Shown: in pieces, positions 48,610-59,229 of the stretch
Layout of the letters: each line of letters starts with the position of its first letter
Numbering within the stretch: the stretch's first letter is position 1
Notes under the pieces: generated by a model
Told to the model about the DNA's origin: nothing
Databases searched by the model: none
Seen by the model: only the letters and a program-made list of their open reading frames with translations
Origin: Dryomyza anilis
Taxonomy: Eukaryota > Arthropoda > Insecta > Diptera > Dryomyzidae
Length of the DNA: 64,000 nt
Assembly (NCBI GenBank): GCA_951804985.1
Contig: OX638131.1
Location: 9,180,959 to 9,244,958, forward strand
Direction: 5' to 3'
Made by a program: the position numbers and the translations under genes

Positions 48610-50190
48610 TTTTTACTTAAAATTATATTTTTTAATAAAATTTCACAATTTCACAATAAATTTAAATTTTCATTCAAAATTCATTTTTTTTACTATATAT
48701 TAAATTTTTCTTTAAAAAATCAACTTTTCATTAAAAATAAATTTTTCTCTAAAAATTCATTTTATTTTTTAAAAAAGTCAATTAAAAAAAAAAAACAAAT
48801 TTAAATTTAAAAATCAATAAAAATTAAATTTTTCTTTAAAAACTACACTTTTCATTAAAAAATCAACTTTTCAATATAAAAAAACAACTTTTCAATAAAA
48901 AATCAACTTTTCAATATAAAAATAAATTTTTCACGTATAATTAAATTTTTCACTAAAAATTAAATTTTTCACTTAAAATTCATTTTTTCACTAAAAATTA
49001 AATTTTTCACTACAAATTATTTTTTTCACTAAAAACTAAATTTTTCACTAAAAATTCAATTTTTCACTAAAAAATCAACTTTTCAATAAAAAATAAATTT
49101 TTCACTAAAAATTAAATTTTTCACTAAAAATTAAATTTTTCACTAAAAATTCAATTTTTCACTAAAAATTCAATTTTTCACTAAAAATTCAATTTTTCAC
49201 TAAAAATTCAATTTTTCACTAAAAATTAAATTTTCATTAACTAAATGAAAATTTTTAATAATAATTAAATTTTCCACTAAAAATTTAAGTTTTCACTAAA
49301 AATTTAATTTATCACTAAAAATTGAATTTATCACTAACAAGTTAATTTTTCACTAAAAATTCAATTTTTCACAAAAAATTCAATTTTTCACTAAAAAATC
49401 AATTTTTCACTAAAATTTTAATTTTTCACTACAAATTCAATTTTTCACTAAAAATTCAATTTTTCACTAAAAATTCAATTTTTCACTAAAATTCAATTTT
49501 TCACTAAAAATTCAATTTTTCACTATAAATTCAAATTTTCACTAAAAATTCAATTTTTTCACTAAAAATTCAATTTTATACTAAAAATTCAATTTTTCAC
49601 TAAAAATTCAATTTTTCACTAAAAATTCAATTTTTCACTAAAAATTCAATTTTTCACTAAAAATTCAATTTTTCACTAAAAATTCAATTTTTCACTAAAA
49701 ATTCAATTTTTCACTAAAAATTCATATTATCACTAAAAATTCAAGTTTTTACTCAAACTTCAATTGTTCACTAAAAATTAAAAGTTTCACTAAAAACTCA
49801 ATTTTTCAGTGAAATTCAATTTGTCTCTTAAATATTAAAATTATTCACTTAAACTTATATTTTTAACGTAAAAATACATTTTTCATTTAAAATTCAATTT
49901 TTCACTAAAAATTCAATTATCATGAATAAAAATCAATTTTTTTCATATTTTTTTTTTTAGTAAAAAAAATTACAAATTTTAACTGAAAATTGAATTGACC
50001 ACTAAAAATTCTCACTTTCTCTACTTTTATTTCTCCAACTTTTATTTTGTCATTAAAAATAAATTTCTTACAAAAAGTTCATGGTCTCACTAAAATTTAA
50101 ATTTTCCTAAAAAAAATTAATTAAAATGTTCACTAAAATTTCCATATTTCATTAAAAATTCAATTTTCATTTAAAAAAGAATTTTCACTA
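48610..50190 (-). repeat. 19-bp repeat, inverse orientation
   Basis: About 80 units read here as TTCACTAAAAATTCAATTTT, the exact reverse complement of the array at 45305. It is cleanest at 49100-49730 and decayed at both edges. The two arrays form a large inverted pair around a 1.9-kb spacer. Confidence 0.95.
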
Positions 50191-50489
50191 TAAACACAAA
50201 CCATGCTCTTAAATAATAATTTGGGTTTCCTTCTAAATTTAGAAAAAGAGGGACACTTTATATTGTTAAAAGTGGAAAAAGAGAATATTTGAAACACATT
50301 TTATTAATTTGTTCATTAAAATATATTTTTAAATATGGGAAATATGAAAATATTGGTGAACATTGTAGCTTCGATTTAAATACATCGACATTAAAAACGC
50401 ACTTGCGACACAATTTTTATCAAAATTTGAAGAAACGAGTTGGGAAAGTTAGGTCACATGGGTAAGTTCGGTCACATGGAGCGGATTAT
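50191..50489. other. Short unique stretch with a GGTCACATGG direct repeat
   Basis: Near 50447-50480, AAGTTAGGTCACATGG and AAGTTCGGTCACATGG occur as adjacent direct repeats 2 bp apart. No gene was seen. Confidence 0.55.
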
Positions 50490-51280
50490 TATAGTCGGTC
50501 GGGCCCGACTATGGAATACCCTACACCTTACAGTAGGGATATTAATGTGGGATATTTAATTGCATACCTTAATTTTAAAGATTATAATTATGCTTAACCT
50601 CCCTACCCTCAGAATATTATTCACATATCAGAAATTTACGTCTTATATCCCCATATATTAAAAAATTTATATAAAAGTATAAAAAAAAACTAAAAAAAAA
50701 AATTGAAAAATATAATTGGGCAGACCACGCCTATATTTAAAATTTTGAAAGGCTAATATTTCATAGATTTGATTTTAATAATTTACGGATCAAATTTCCA
50801 CTATGAAAACCCGGGAAATAATGAAAAAAAAAAGTGGGCGGATCACGCCCATTTTTGGACCACATATTCTTAGGTGAATTCTAATAATACGTTTTAAATT
50901 TTATAACTATACCTGGAATAATTTTCGAGTTATTAGTTCCGAAAGAGTTATATAAAAGTGACTTGTATGGGAGGTGGGCCTGTCCGTTGACCGATTTGGC
51001 TCATTTTCAAACTCAGTTGCTACTTTTTGCTAAAATATATTAAGACGAAATTTCATCGTATTCTGATTAGTATTTATCAAGTTTTTCTGTATTCGGGCAG
51101 CAAGACAGCAAGACGGACAGACAGACAGACAGACAGGCAGACGGACATGGCTAAACGGACTCGGGTAGTGATGCTGATCAAGAATATATATACTTTTCCA
51201 TACCGGACACGCCTCCTAAGGAGCGTTACAATATATGCACAAAGTTAATATACCCTGTACCTCAAAGGTGTAGGGTATAA
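50490..51280 (+). mobile_element. Dispersed fly repeat with ATACCCTACACC / GGTGTAGGGTAT ends
   Basis: The element opens with a small palindrome, ATAGTCGG...CCCGACTAT (50490-50512), then ATACCCTACACC at 50516-50527. It closes with the inverse GGTGTAGGGTAT at 51267-51278. Internal hallmarks are two GGGC/AGACCACGCC-type segments, a GACA run (51113-51137) and GATGCTGATCAAGAATATATA. I know this type of sequence as abundant in fly intergenic DNA. It encodes no protein here; the 73-codon frame across the GACA run is incidental. Confidence 0.8.
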
Positions 51281-53020
51281 AAATGTCATTATTAAAAAAA
51301 GCTGCATCCTTAAATAGAATTTAACTGAAAAAAAAAATCGTATTAAATTCAACATTACCTTCTTTTTATATAGAATACTGAAAAAAAAACTAATATAGCA
51401 AGTATCAGATAATCTGAGATTGGTAAAAACGAAACAAAAAAAGTTGATTTCTTAATAGAAAAACGAAGATAATTTAAAAACTAAGGACAAAGTACATTTT
51501 GGGTAATTTTTAAGAAGACTGCATATAAAAAGGAGTACTGTTATCCCAAAAGCTGAACGGTTGGAGTCCTGAAATATTACTAATAGTCCACCAAAAATGC
51601 ACCATTTTAAAGAATTTTGCTGGATTCTGTTATTATTAGCTATAACTACCTCTTAATACACCTTCATAGACATGTCAATGCTTTTTAAAACATTTTTCAA
51701 AATATGTTAATGACCTTTTAATGTAAATCATAAATCAGATATGATTTATTTAATATAAATTTTAATATTTAAAAATATATAAATTTTGTCTCCGATTCGA
51801 AAACGAACTATTTAAATAAAAATTCGTGTTAACTCAAATTCTCAGTAAGAGGTATTTTAAAAGTATAAATATAATGATATACACAAAATAGTATGATTTA
51901 AAAGAATCACAAGAAAAACAAGATAATCTACAGAACATACGTAAAATATAAACCACAATAATAATCTCAATCATCAGCATAAACCGCAGCCTTATCAATG
52001 TCCTTGTTAACTCAAACCGCCTTTTGGCTGCTAACAATGGGCCATGTCCTTTGTAACATTTTTCTTCTTTCATATGCAGATTTATGTGAAGCGAGGGAGG
52101 GAGGGAAGAAAAAGCGGAAAAGCAGAATAGCTAAAAGGCGGCTGGCAAAAGCGCTAAAAATAACTTTGTAAAATGCAAACAGGATTTAGTGTAAAAGCGC
52201 TAATAATTGATGGGTTTTGAAATTCACAGGAGCCAGCAACAAACATTTGCAGTTGTCGGTTGTGGTTCTTATTATTATGGCGCACACAACAGCAAAACCG
52301 GCTGTGTGTATTAATGCGAGTATTTATTGTGTTACTGTGTGTATTTGTGTGTTTGACTCTACTTCCGGTTGCCGCCAACGCCGTTGTAGGTGAGGTGAGC
52401 GCATAATTAACGCTGATGATTGTATTGTGTTCCACGGGAGCATTTATTATTGTTGCTGTTGCTGCTGCTAATTGACTATTATTGCTGTTGCTCAACGAAC
52501 GATTGGACAGAAGGTCGGACAGACTGTTGCTGTTCTAAATGCTGGTGTTGCCTTACACAAATTGTTGCTAATTTATACTAAGATTTGCGGCATGTTTTTT
52601 TTCGTTGCGTTTTGTTTCATTTCTTTCGTTTGACTTATCAAATATAAATGGCCTGCAATAAGTTAATAACCGCCTCTAAGTGGCAAAAAAATAAAAACAT
52701 AAGAAATGACTTAATAATTGTCGACATTTTACTGTGCGGTTTATTATAATGACTTCATTAGTCAGTTAATCGATGCCAAGAAGGCGGCGAAAATATTTTC
52801 TTTTTTTAAAAGGGGCGCCAATATTTCGATTCTTTATGGTGTCCTTCTTGCATTTTTTTTAACCGAATGACATTTTTAACAAGACTTCTTAGTGATTTGA
52901 TGAAATTAAGATATTTGTTATTTTTTTCAATAATGGAGTAAAAGGTTTAATTTTGTGCAACAGATGTTTTGACAATGGAATAATTTTCAATTATTATAAT
53001 TTATTAAACGAAAAAGAAAA
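51281..53020. other. Unique non-coding stretch
   Basis: AT-rich to 52000, then a GC-richer island at 52080-52560 with CAG-type and GTGT runs. The 113-codon minus-strand frame (52154-52495), rich in Thr, Asn and Ala, is driven by these runs. No gene is supported. Confidence 0.5.
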
Positions 53021-53890
53021 AAGTATAAAAAAGTGCAAAAATACAAAAAGTACAAAAAATACAAAGAGTACAAAAAGTACAAAAAGTACAAAAAGTACAA
53101 AAAGTACTAAAATTACAAAAAATACAAAAAATACACAAGGTACAAAAAGTACAAAAAATACGAAAAGTACCAGAAGTACAAAAAGTACAAAAATTTCAAA
53201 AAGTATAAAATGTACAAAAATTACATAAAATACAAAAAGTACAAAGAGTAAAAAGTACACAGAGTACAAAAAATACAAAAAGTACAAAAAGTACAAAAAG
53301 TACAAAAAGTACAAAAAGAACAAAAAGGACAAAATTACAATAAGTACAAAAAGTACCAAAAGTACCAGAAGTATAAAATGTACAAAGTATTAAATGTACA
53401 AAAAAATACAAAAAATACAAAAAGTACAAAAAGTACAAGAAGTAAAAAGTACAAAGAGTACAAAAAGTACCAAAAGTACCAAAAGTACAAAGAGTATAAA
53501 AAGTACAAAGAGTACAAATAGTACAAAAAGTACATAAAGTACAAAAAGTACAAAAAGTACAAAAAGTACTTAAAGTACATAAAGTTCATAAAGTACATAA
53601 AGTACATAAAGTACATAAAGTACATAAAGTACATAAAGTACATAAAATACATAAAATACATAAAGTACATAAAGTACATAAAGTACATAAAGTAAAAAAA
53701 AAAGTACAAAAAATTCATAATGTACAGTATGTAGAAAAAGTAAAATAAGTACAAAAAGTACAACCAGTACCAAAAGTACTAAAATTACAAAAGTTCTTTA
53801 TGCGCAAAAAGTACAATAAGTACAAAATGTACAAAACATACAAAAAGTAAAAAAAATACAAAAAATTCCAAATATACAAAAAGCTCCAAA
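53021..53890 (-). repeat. 9-bp satellite (GTACAAAAA)n
   Basis: About 95 units with many single-base variants, including a block of GTACATAAA units (53570-53695). Reverse complement of the arrays at 54760 and 56275. Frames rich in Lys-Ser-Thr, Tyr-Phe-Leu or Val-Leu-Phe are repeat artefacts. Confidence 0.95.
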
Positions 53891-54755
53891 AATAAAAGGA
53901 CTAATATACAATTTTCAATAAATATTAAGTTTTTAAATAAACATTTTATTTTTCAATAATCTAAATGAGAGGGGAAAATTCTATTTAAAAATATTCTCGT
54001 GGGAAATTCAAGCAGGCAATTGAAACATTATGAAAAAGAAAAAGCAACAACATCAATATTAGCAACAACAACATTAGTAGCAACAGCCTCAATTGCTTAC
54101 TTTGGCAGCTGTTGTGGGTTCTGTTTATTCTGAACAGTTTTTGCATTTGTCTTTTTTCAACTCTTTCAAGTCAACGCTAAAAAATATGCAGCAAACATAA
54201 CAGCATGGAAATGGCGTCGTTTATGTCAAACAAATGTCGCCATGTTGTGTTTTTTAAGGATTCACTTACACTCAACTCTTAACTTGTCTTCAGCTGTCAA
54301 CCAAAAATGCCAAAGCAATCAAAATTCGTTGGCGCGCTATTTATATGAAATCGATTTTGTTTCATTTCGATTCAATTGAATGCACGGCAATGCGTGGAGT
54401 TCAAACATTTGTCAAAAGCAGACACGCCTTAGCAGTTGATATCCTTACGCCCACTGTGACATAAACAACCAGGAGATCGAAACACATATTAAAGCCAAAA
54501 TGTTTGTGGAATTTGGTGGAAACGTCAGCAAAGCGCGATGCAAATTTGACATTCATGTCACATTTCAATGAAATAATCGAATGCGTAGCAGTGTTTTTTT
54601 GAATTTATTGTTGCGGGGATGCGAGAGTATAGTGTCCTCGAATGATGTAAATGGAGGTGGTATTATTGCTTAGTAATTACACTGACAAAAATATAATTTA
54701 ATTCAGGACATTTTGATTTTAATTTTGTGTTGTTAAATTTTGTACCATTTGAATC
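53891..54755. other. Unique spacer between inverted 9-bp arrays
   Basis: Mixed composition with no gene recognised. Confidence 0.5.
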
Positions 54756-54975
54756 TTTTATACTTTTTGTACTTTTGTACTTTTTGTATTTTTTGTTATT
54801 TTTGTACTTTTTGTTATTTATGTTATTTTTGTACTTTTTGTACTTTTTGTACTTTTTGTACTTTTTGTACTTTTTGTACTTTTTAGTACTTTTTGTACAT
54901 TTTGTACTTTTTATTCTTTTTGAACATTTTGTCCTTTTTGTACTTTTTGTAATTTATGTACTTTTATATTTTTTG
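54756..54975 (+). repeat. 9-bp satellite (TACTTTTTG)n, short block
   Basis: About 24 units in orientation opposite to 53021-53890, with several ATTTTTTG-type variants. Confidence 0.93.
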
Positions 54976-56274
54976 TTGTAAGTTTTCAGTATTTTTTTAT
55001 ATTACGCACGTGTAGAACTCAAATTTACTAAGAGCTACGCAATAACTGCAGGCTTCATATAATAAGTAATGCTAATTTGACGCCTCATTTGCTGAGCAAA
55101 CATTTTATTATATCTCTCGATTACCGAATGCAAATTTATATTGCAAAACATTTTATAAATACAATTTGACAGAAAAACCTGTCAAAGCAAATAAACTTTG
55201 ACAAAAATTATGCAACTAATTGCATTAAAAATTAAATATTTAGCAAATTTATAAAAATATGAAAAAAATAACGGAAAAAGTGCATAAAATAGCAACACTG
55301 CAAAAAATGTAATGCAAAAGCATACAAATTATGCGCAAACATTGCATTTTATTATCTCATCAGAGATGCGGGCAACGTTGACGTCGACGTCGAGCACTAC
55401 AAATCAAATGATAGTCTTGAGGTAGAAACAAAAAACATTATTTTATGCTTTGATGTTTTATCATTGCTGTCATTTTAGCCATTTTATCAGAAGCAGCAGA
55501 ATTTGCAGTACCAGGATTTTGCATTTTTTAAATATTTTTTTTTTGTTTGCACTCACTCACACTCACATACACTTGCATCTGAGTCCTTTGGTTGGTTCGT
55601 TGGCTCTTTCATTCTGTCTTACTTTATCTGAGCCTGCTTTTGCATATTTATGCAATTAAAATTGCAAATTCTTCTACTTTTTTTACTGCTTTTCACTTGC
55701 ATACTTTGCTCACCTGCGCTCGCCACCCGATAAAATATGTTGATGCCTCGCAACGCATATGAATATAAAAAAGGATACATGTGAGTGATGGCAGCACAGC
55801 GCTGCAAATGCAAACAAAAGGTGCCAAAGTGTGGGCCAGATGTTGGCACAAATTGTAGTGTAGCGGCATTATGCCGAGCCAAAGCCACATATACACCAAA
55901 AGACAGACAGACATATGGATAGATAGATGTTCGTTGCGCTGTGCTGGGGTCGTGCGTTGGCAACAAGATGTCAGAGCGTATGATTTGACATGATACATCA
56001 AAATGTTTGACAATGCAAATGACAGTAATTTATACAATCTGCACCAACAGAAACATATAACAGACAACATACAACAGACAAAATGAACAATATTATCAAA
56101 AAACGAAACCATAATATTGAAGTGCTTATAACAGAGCACTTTACTGCATGTCAGACGATTTCCAGAGCTTTTGCAGCACAATATTAATGCGTTCATAACA
56201 CCAAATTATTTAAAGCATTGATGTGATTGCGAAATTGATGTTGCGGTAATTGAGAAGTTGCAATTTACTTATAA
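54976..56274. other. Unique non-coding stretch
   Basis: AT-rich, then GC-richer at 55560-56000. The overlapping 115- and 167-codon minus-strand frames at 55619-56196 have no recognisable domain and differ in frame over the same bases. No gene is proposed. Confidence 0.5.
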
Positions 56275-57915
56275 GTTTTGTACTATTTTTGAACTACTTT
56301 TTGTACTTTTCTCTTTTTGTACTTTTTTACTTTTTGTACTGTTTGTACTATTTGTATTTTTTATAGTTTATGTACTTTTTGTACTTTTGCTACTTTTTGC
56401 TACTTTTTGTACTGTTTTTACTTTTTGTTCTTATTGTGTTTTTTGTACTTTTTATACTCTTTGTACTTTTTCTACTTTTTGTACTTTTTGCACTTTTTGT
56501 ACTTTTTGTACTTTTTCTACTTTTTGTACTTTTTGTACTTTTTGTACTTTTTGTACTTTTTGTACTTTTTGTACTTTTTGTACTTTTTGTACTTTTTGTA
56601 CTTTTTGTACTTTTTGTACTTTTTGTACTTTTTGTACTTTTTGTACTTTTTGTACTTTTTGTACTTTTTGTACTTTTTGTACTTTTTGTACTTTTTGTAC
56701 TTTTTGTACTTTTTGTACTTTTTGTACTTTTTGTACTTTTTGTACTTTTTGTACTTTTTGTACTTTTTGTACTTTTTGTACTTTTTGTACTTTTTGTACT
56801 TTTTGTACTTTTTGTACTTTTTGTACTTTTTGTATCTTTAGTACATTTTGTACTTTTTGTACTTTTTGTAATTTTTGTACTTTTTGTACTTTTTGTACTT
56901 TTTGTACTCTTTGATCCTTTTGTACTTTTTGAACTTTTTGTGCTTTTTGTACTTTTTGTAATTTTTGTACTTTTTGTACTTTTTGTAATTTTTGTACTTT
57001 TTGTACTTTTTGCACTTTTTGTACTTTTTGTACTTTTTGTACTTTTTGTACTTTTTGTACTTTTTGTACTTTTTTTACTTTTTGTACTTTTTGTACTTTT
57101 TGTACTTTTTGTACTTTTTGTATCTTTAGTACATTTTGTACTTTTTGTACTTTTTGTAATTTTGGTAATTTTTGTACTTTTTGTACTTTTTGTACTTTTT
57201 GTACTCTTTGATCCTTTTGTACTTTTTGTACTTTTTGTACTTTTTGTACTTTTTGTACTTTTTGTACTTTTTGTACTTTTTGTACTTTTTGTACTTTTTG
57301 TACTTTTTGTACTTTTTGTACTTTTTGTACTTTTTGTACTTTTTGTACTTTTTGTACTTTTTGTACTTTTTGTACTTTTTGTACTTTTTGTACTTTTTGT
57401 ACTTTTTGTACTTTTTGTACTTTTTGTACTTTTTGTACTTTTTGTACTTTTTGTACTTTTTGTACTTTTTGTACTTTTTGTACTTTTTGTATCTTTAGTA
57501 CATTTTGTACTTTTTGTAATTTTTGTACTTTTTGTACTTTTTGTACTTTTTGTACTCTTTGATCCTTTTGTACTTTTTGTACTTTTTGTACTTTTTGTGC
57601 TTTTTGTACTTTTTGTAATTTTTGTACTTTTTGTACTTTTTGTAATTTTTGTACTTTTTGTACTTTTTGCACTTTTTGTACTTTTTGTACTTTTTGTACT
57701 TTTTGTACTTTTTGTACTTTTTGTACTTTTTGTACTTTTTGTACTTTTTTTACTTTTTGTACTTTTTGTACTTTTTGTGTTTTTTGTACCTTTTGTATCT
57801 TTAGTACATTTTGTATCTTTTGTACTTTTGGACATTTTTGAACTTTTTGTACTTTTTTTTTTTTTTTTTTTTTTTTGTGGTTTTGTACTTTTTAGTACTT
57901 TTTGTACTTATTAGT
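56275..57915 (+). repeat. 9-bp satellite (TACTTTTTG)n with higher-order structure
   Basis: About 180 units. A marker phrase TATCTTTAGTACATTTTG recurs at 56833, 57121, 57490 and 57796. Spacings are 288, 369 and 306 bp, exactly 32, 41 and 34 units. After the first three markers the same series of variants follows, including CTCTTTGATCCTTTTG. Each unit carries the palindrome GTAC. The 514-codon and other long frames are artefacts. Confidence 0.97.
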
Positions 57916-58290
57916 ATTTTGAATTAGAGTTTCATATGAGTTTTATTAGAGCATCATAAGACTTTCATAAGTATATCACAGGGTTTCATAAGAGTTCTAT
58001 AAGAGTTGTGCTATAAGTTCCATAAGAGTTTTAGAAGAATGAATTTCATAGGAAGTTCATAAGAGTATAGTAAAAGTATCATGAAATATTTACAAAAAAA
58101 AGGTTTTCCAAAAGAGTTTCATATGAGTTTCATAAGAATTCCATAAGAGTTTAATAAGTGTTTCATAAGAGGTTATAAGGGTTCAAAAGAGTTTATAGAA
58201 ATTCATAAGGGTTTCATAAGAGCTTCATAAGGGTTTCATAAATGTTTCATAAGAGTTTCATAAAATTTTCAGAAGAGTTCCATAATTATA
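57916..58290 (+). repeat. Decayed 12-bp repeat TTTCATAAGAGT
   Basis: About 25 degenerate units: 'ttcataagagtttcata', 'ttccataagagt', 'aggggtttcataag'. It starts directly where the 9-bp array ends. Confidence 0.85.
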
Positions 58291-59229
58291 TGTTAAAGTT
58301 CATCATATTTAAATTAAAATAATAATTATGTTAAATTTTTACAAAATAATTCTACATTCATATACAAGCAATTGCAAAATTACAAATATTCCACATTCTT
58401 TAATGTATTTCAGTGCTTACTATGAAGTAGCTCGCTTATTAGTGTGGTCGAAAATTACACGTCTTGGCAATCAACACAAACTACTTGGCATGACTTTTGG
58501 CATTTGCCAAACTAACCAAGGACCATGAAACCCACAATGAAAGCCCTATTAAATTCTAGTATTGCACTGCAAACATATCATTCGGGGCCTAATGGGCAAC
58601 TACATCATCAGCGACGGCACCACTAATCAGCCATAAATTTTGAAAAGGCGACGAATTGGCGGTACTAAGTGGGAGCAGCCTGCGAGCCACTTGGCAACAA
58701 AACGAACAACCACTTGTGCGAATATTGGGAACCAAGCTGGGAAATGGGGTCGGTGACAGCGAATGTTGGCAGCCAATTTAGTTGCGAAATAAGTCGGTTG
58801 AAAATAAGTCTGATTCGAACGAGGTAAGTCTCTGGAAAATACATGCACGTCGTCGTCGTCATCGTCGTATGTGTGAAGTACGTGAAAATGGCGGTGATCG
58901 CAAACGGCGCATAAATCTTTGTTATATCCGGGTAGCAGAATACAAAAATAGAAAAGAAAAAAATACTAAGTTGTGGCAACCACTAAATACGACACAATGG
59001 ACAACATCGACTTACACATGTACGTTGAATATAGCGAAGAATGGTTTAGTTACCTGCCAACGCAGTATAAAGCACAAGGACATGTTGCAATTCTGGCTGT
59101 TTCTTGGCATCGTTGGCGATACGTTGGCTATAAATAAAGGATAACAATTTGTAAGGATCAACAAGTGGTTGACTAAATCAATGGAAACAGCTGTTTGGGG
59201 GCAAATAAACCAGTATCAATGGTATAAAG
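58291..59229. other. Unique non-coding island
   Basis: GC-richer DNA between about 58420 and 59150. A 120-codon plus frame (58782-59144) is overlapped by 73- and 104-codon minus frames. None has recognised domains, and a GTCGTC run explains part of the open frame. Left unassigned. Confidence 0.5.

Noticed and set aside
55619..56196. Overlapping 115- and 167-codon minus-strand frames
   Set aside because: They share bases in two frames, show no domain, and cannot both be coding; neither has supporting signals.
56258..57914. Several frames of 174-514 codons (Cys-Thr-Phe, Tyr-Phe-Leu, Val-Leu-Phe, Lys-Ser-Thr, Gln-Lys-Val repeats)
   Set aside because: All are readings of the 9-bp satellite in different frames and strands.
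58782..59144. 120-codon frame with Arg-rich segment
   Set aside because: The Arg-rich part is a GTCGTC run; opposite-strand frames are equally open; no domain.
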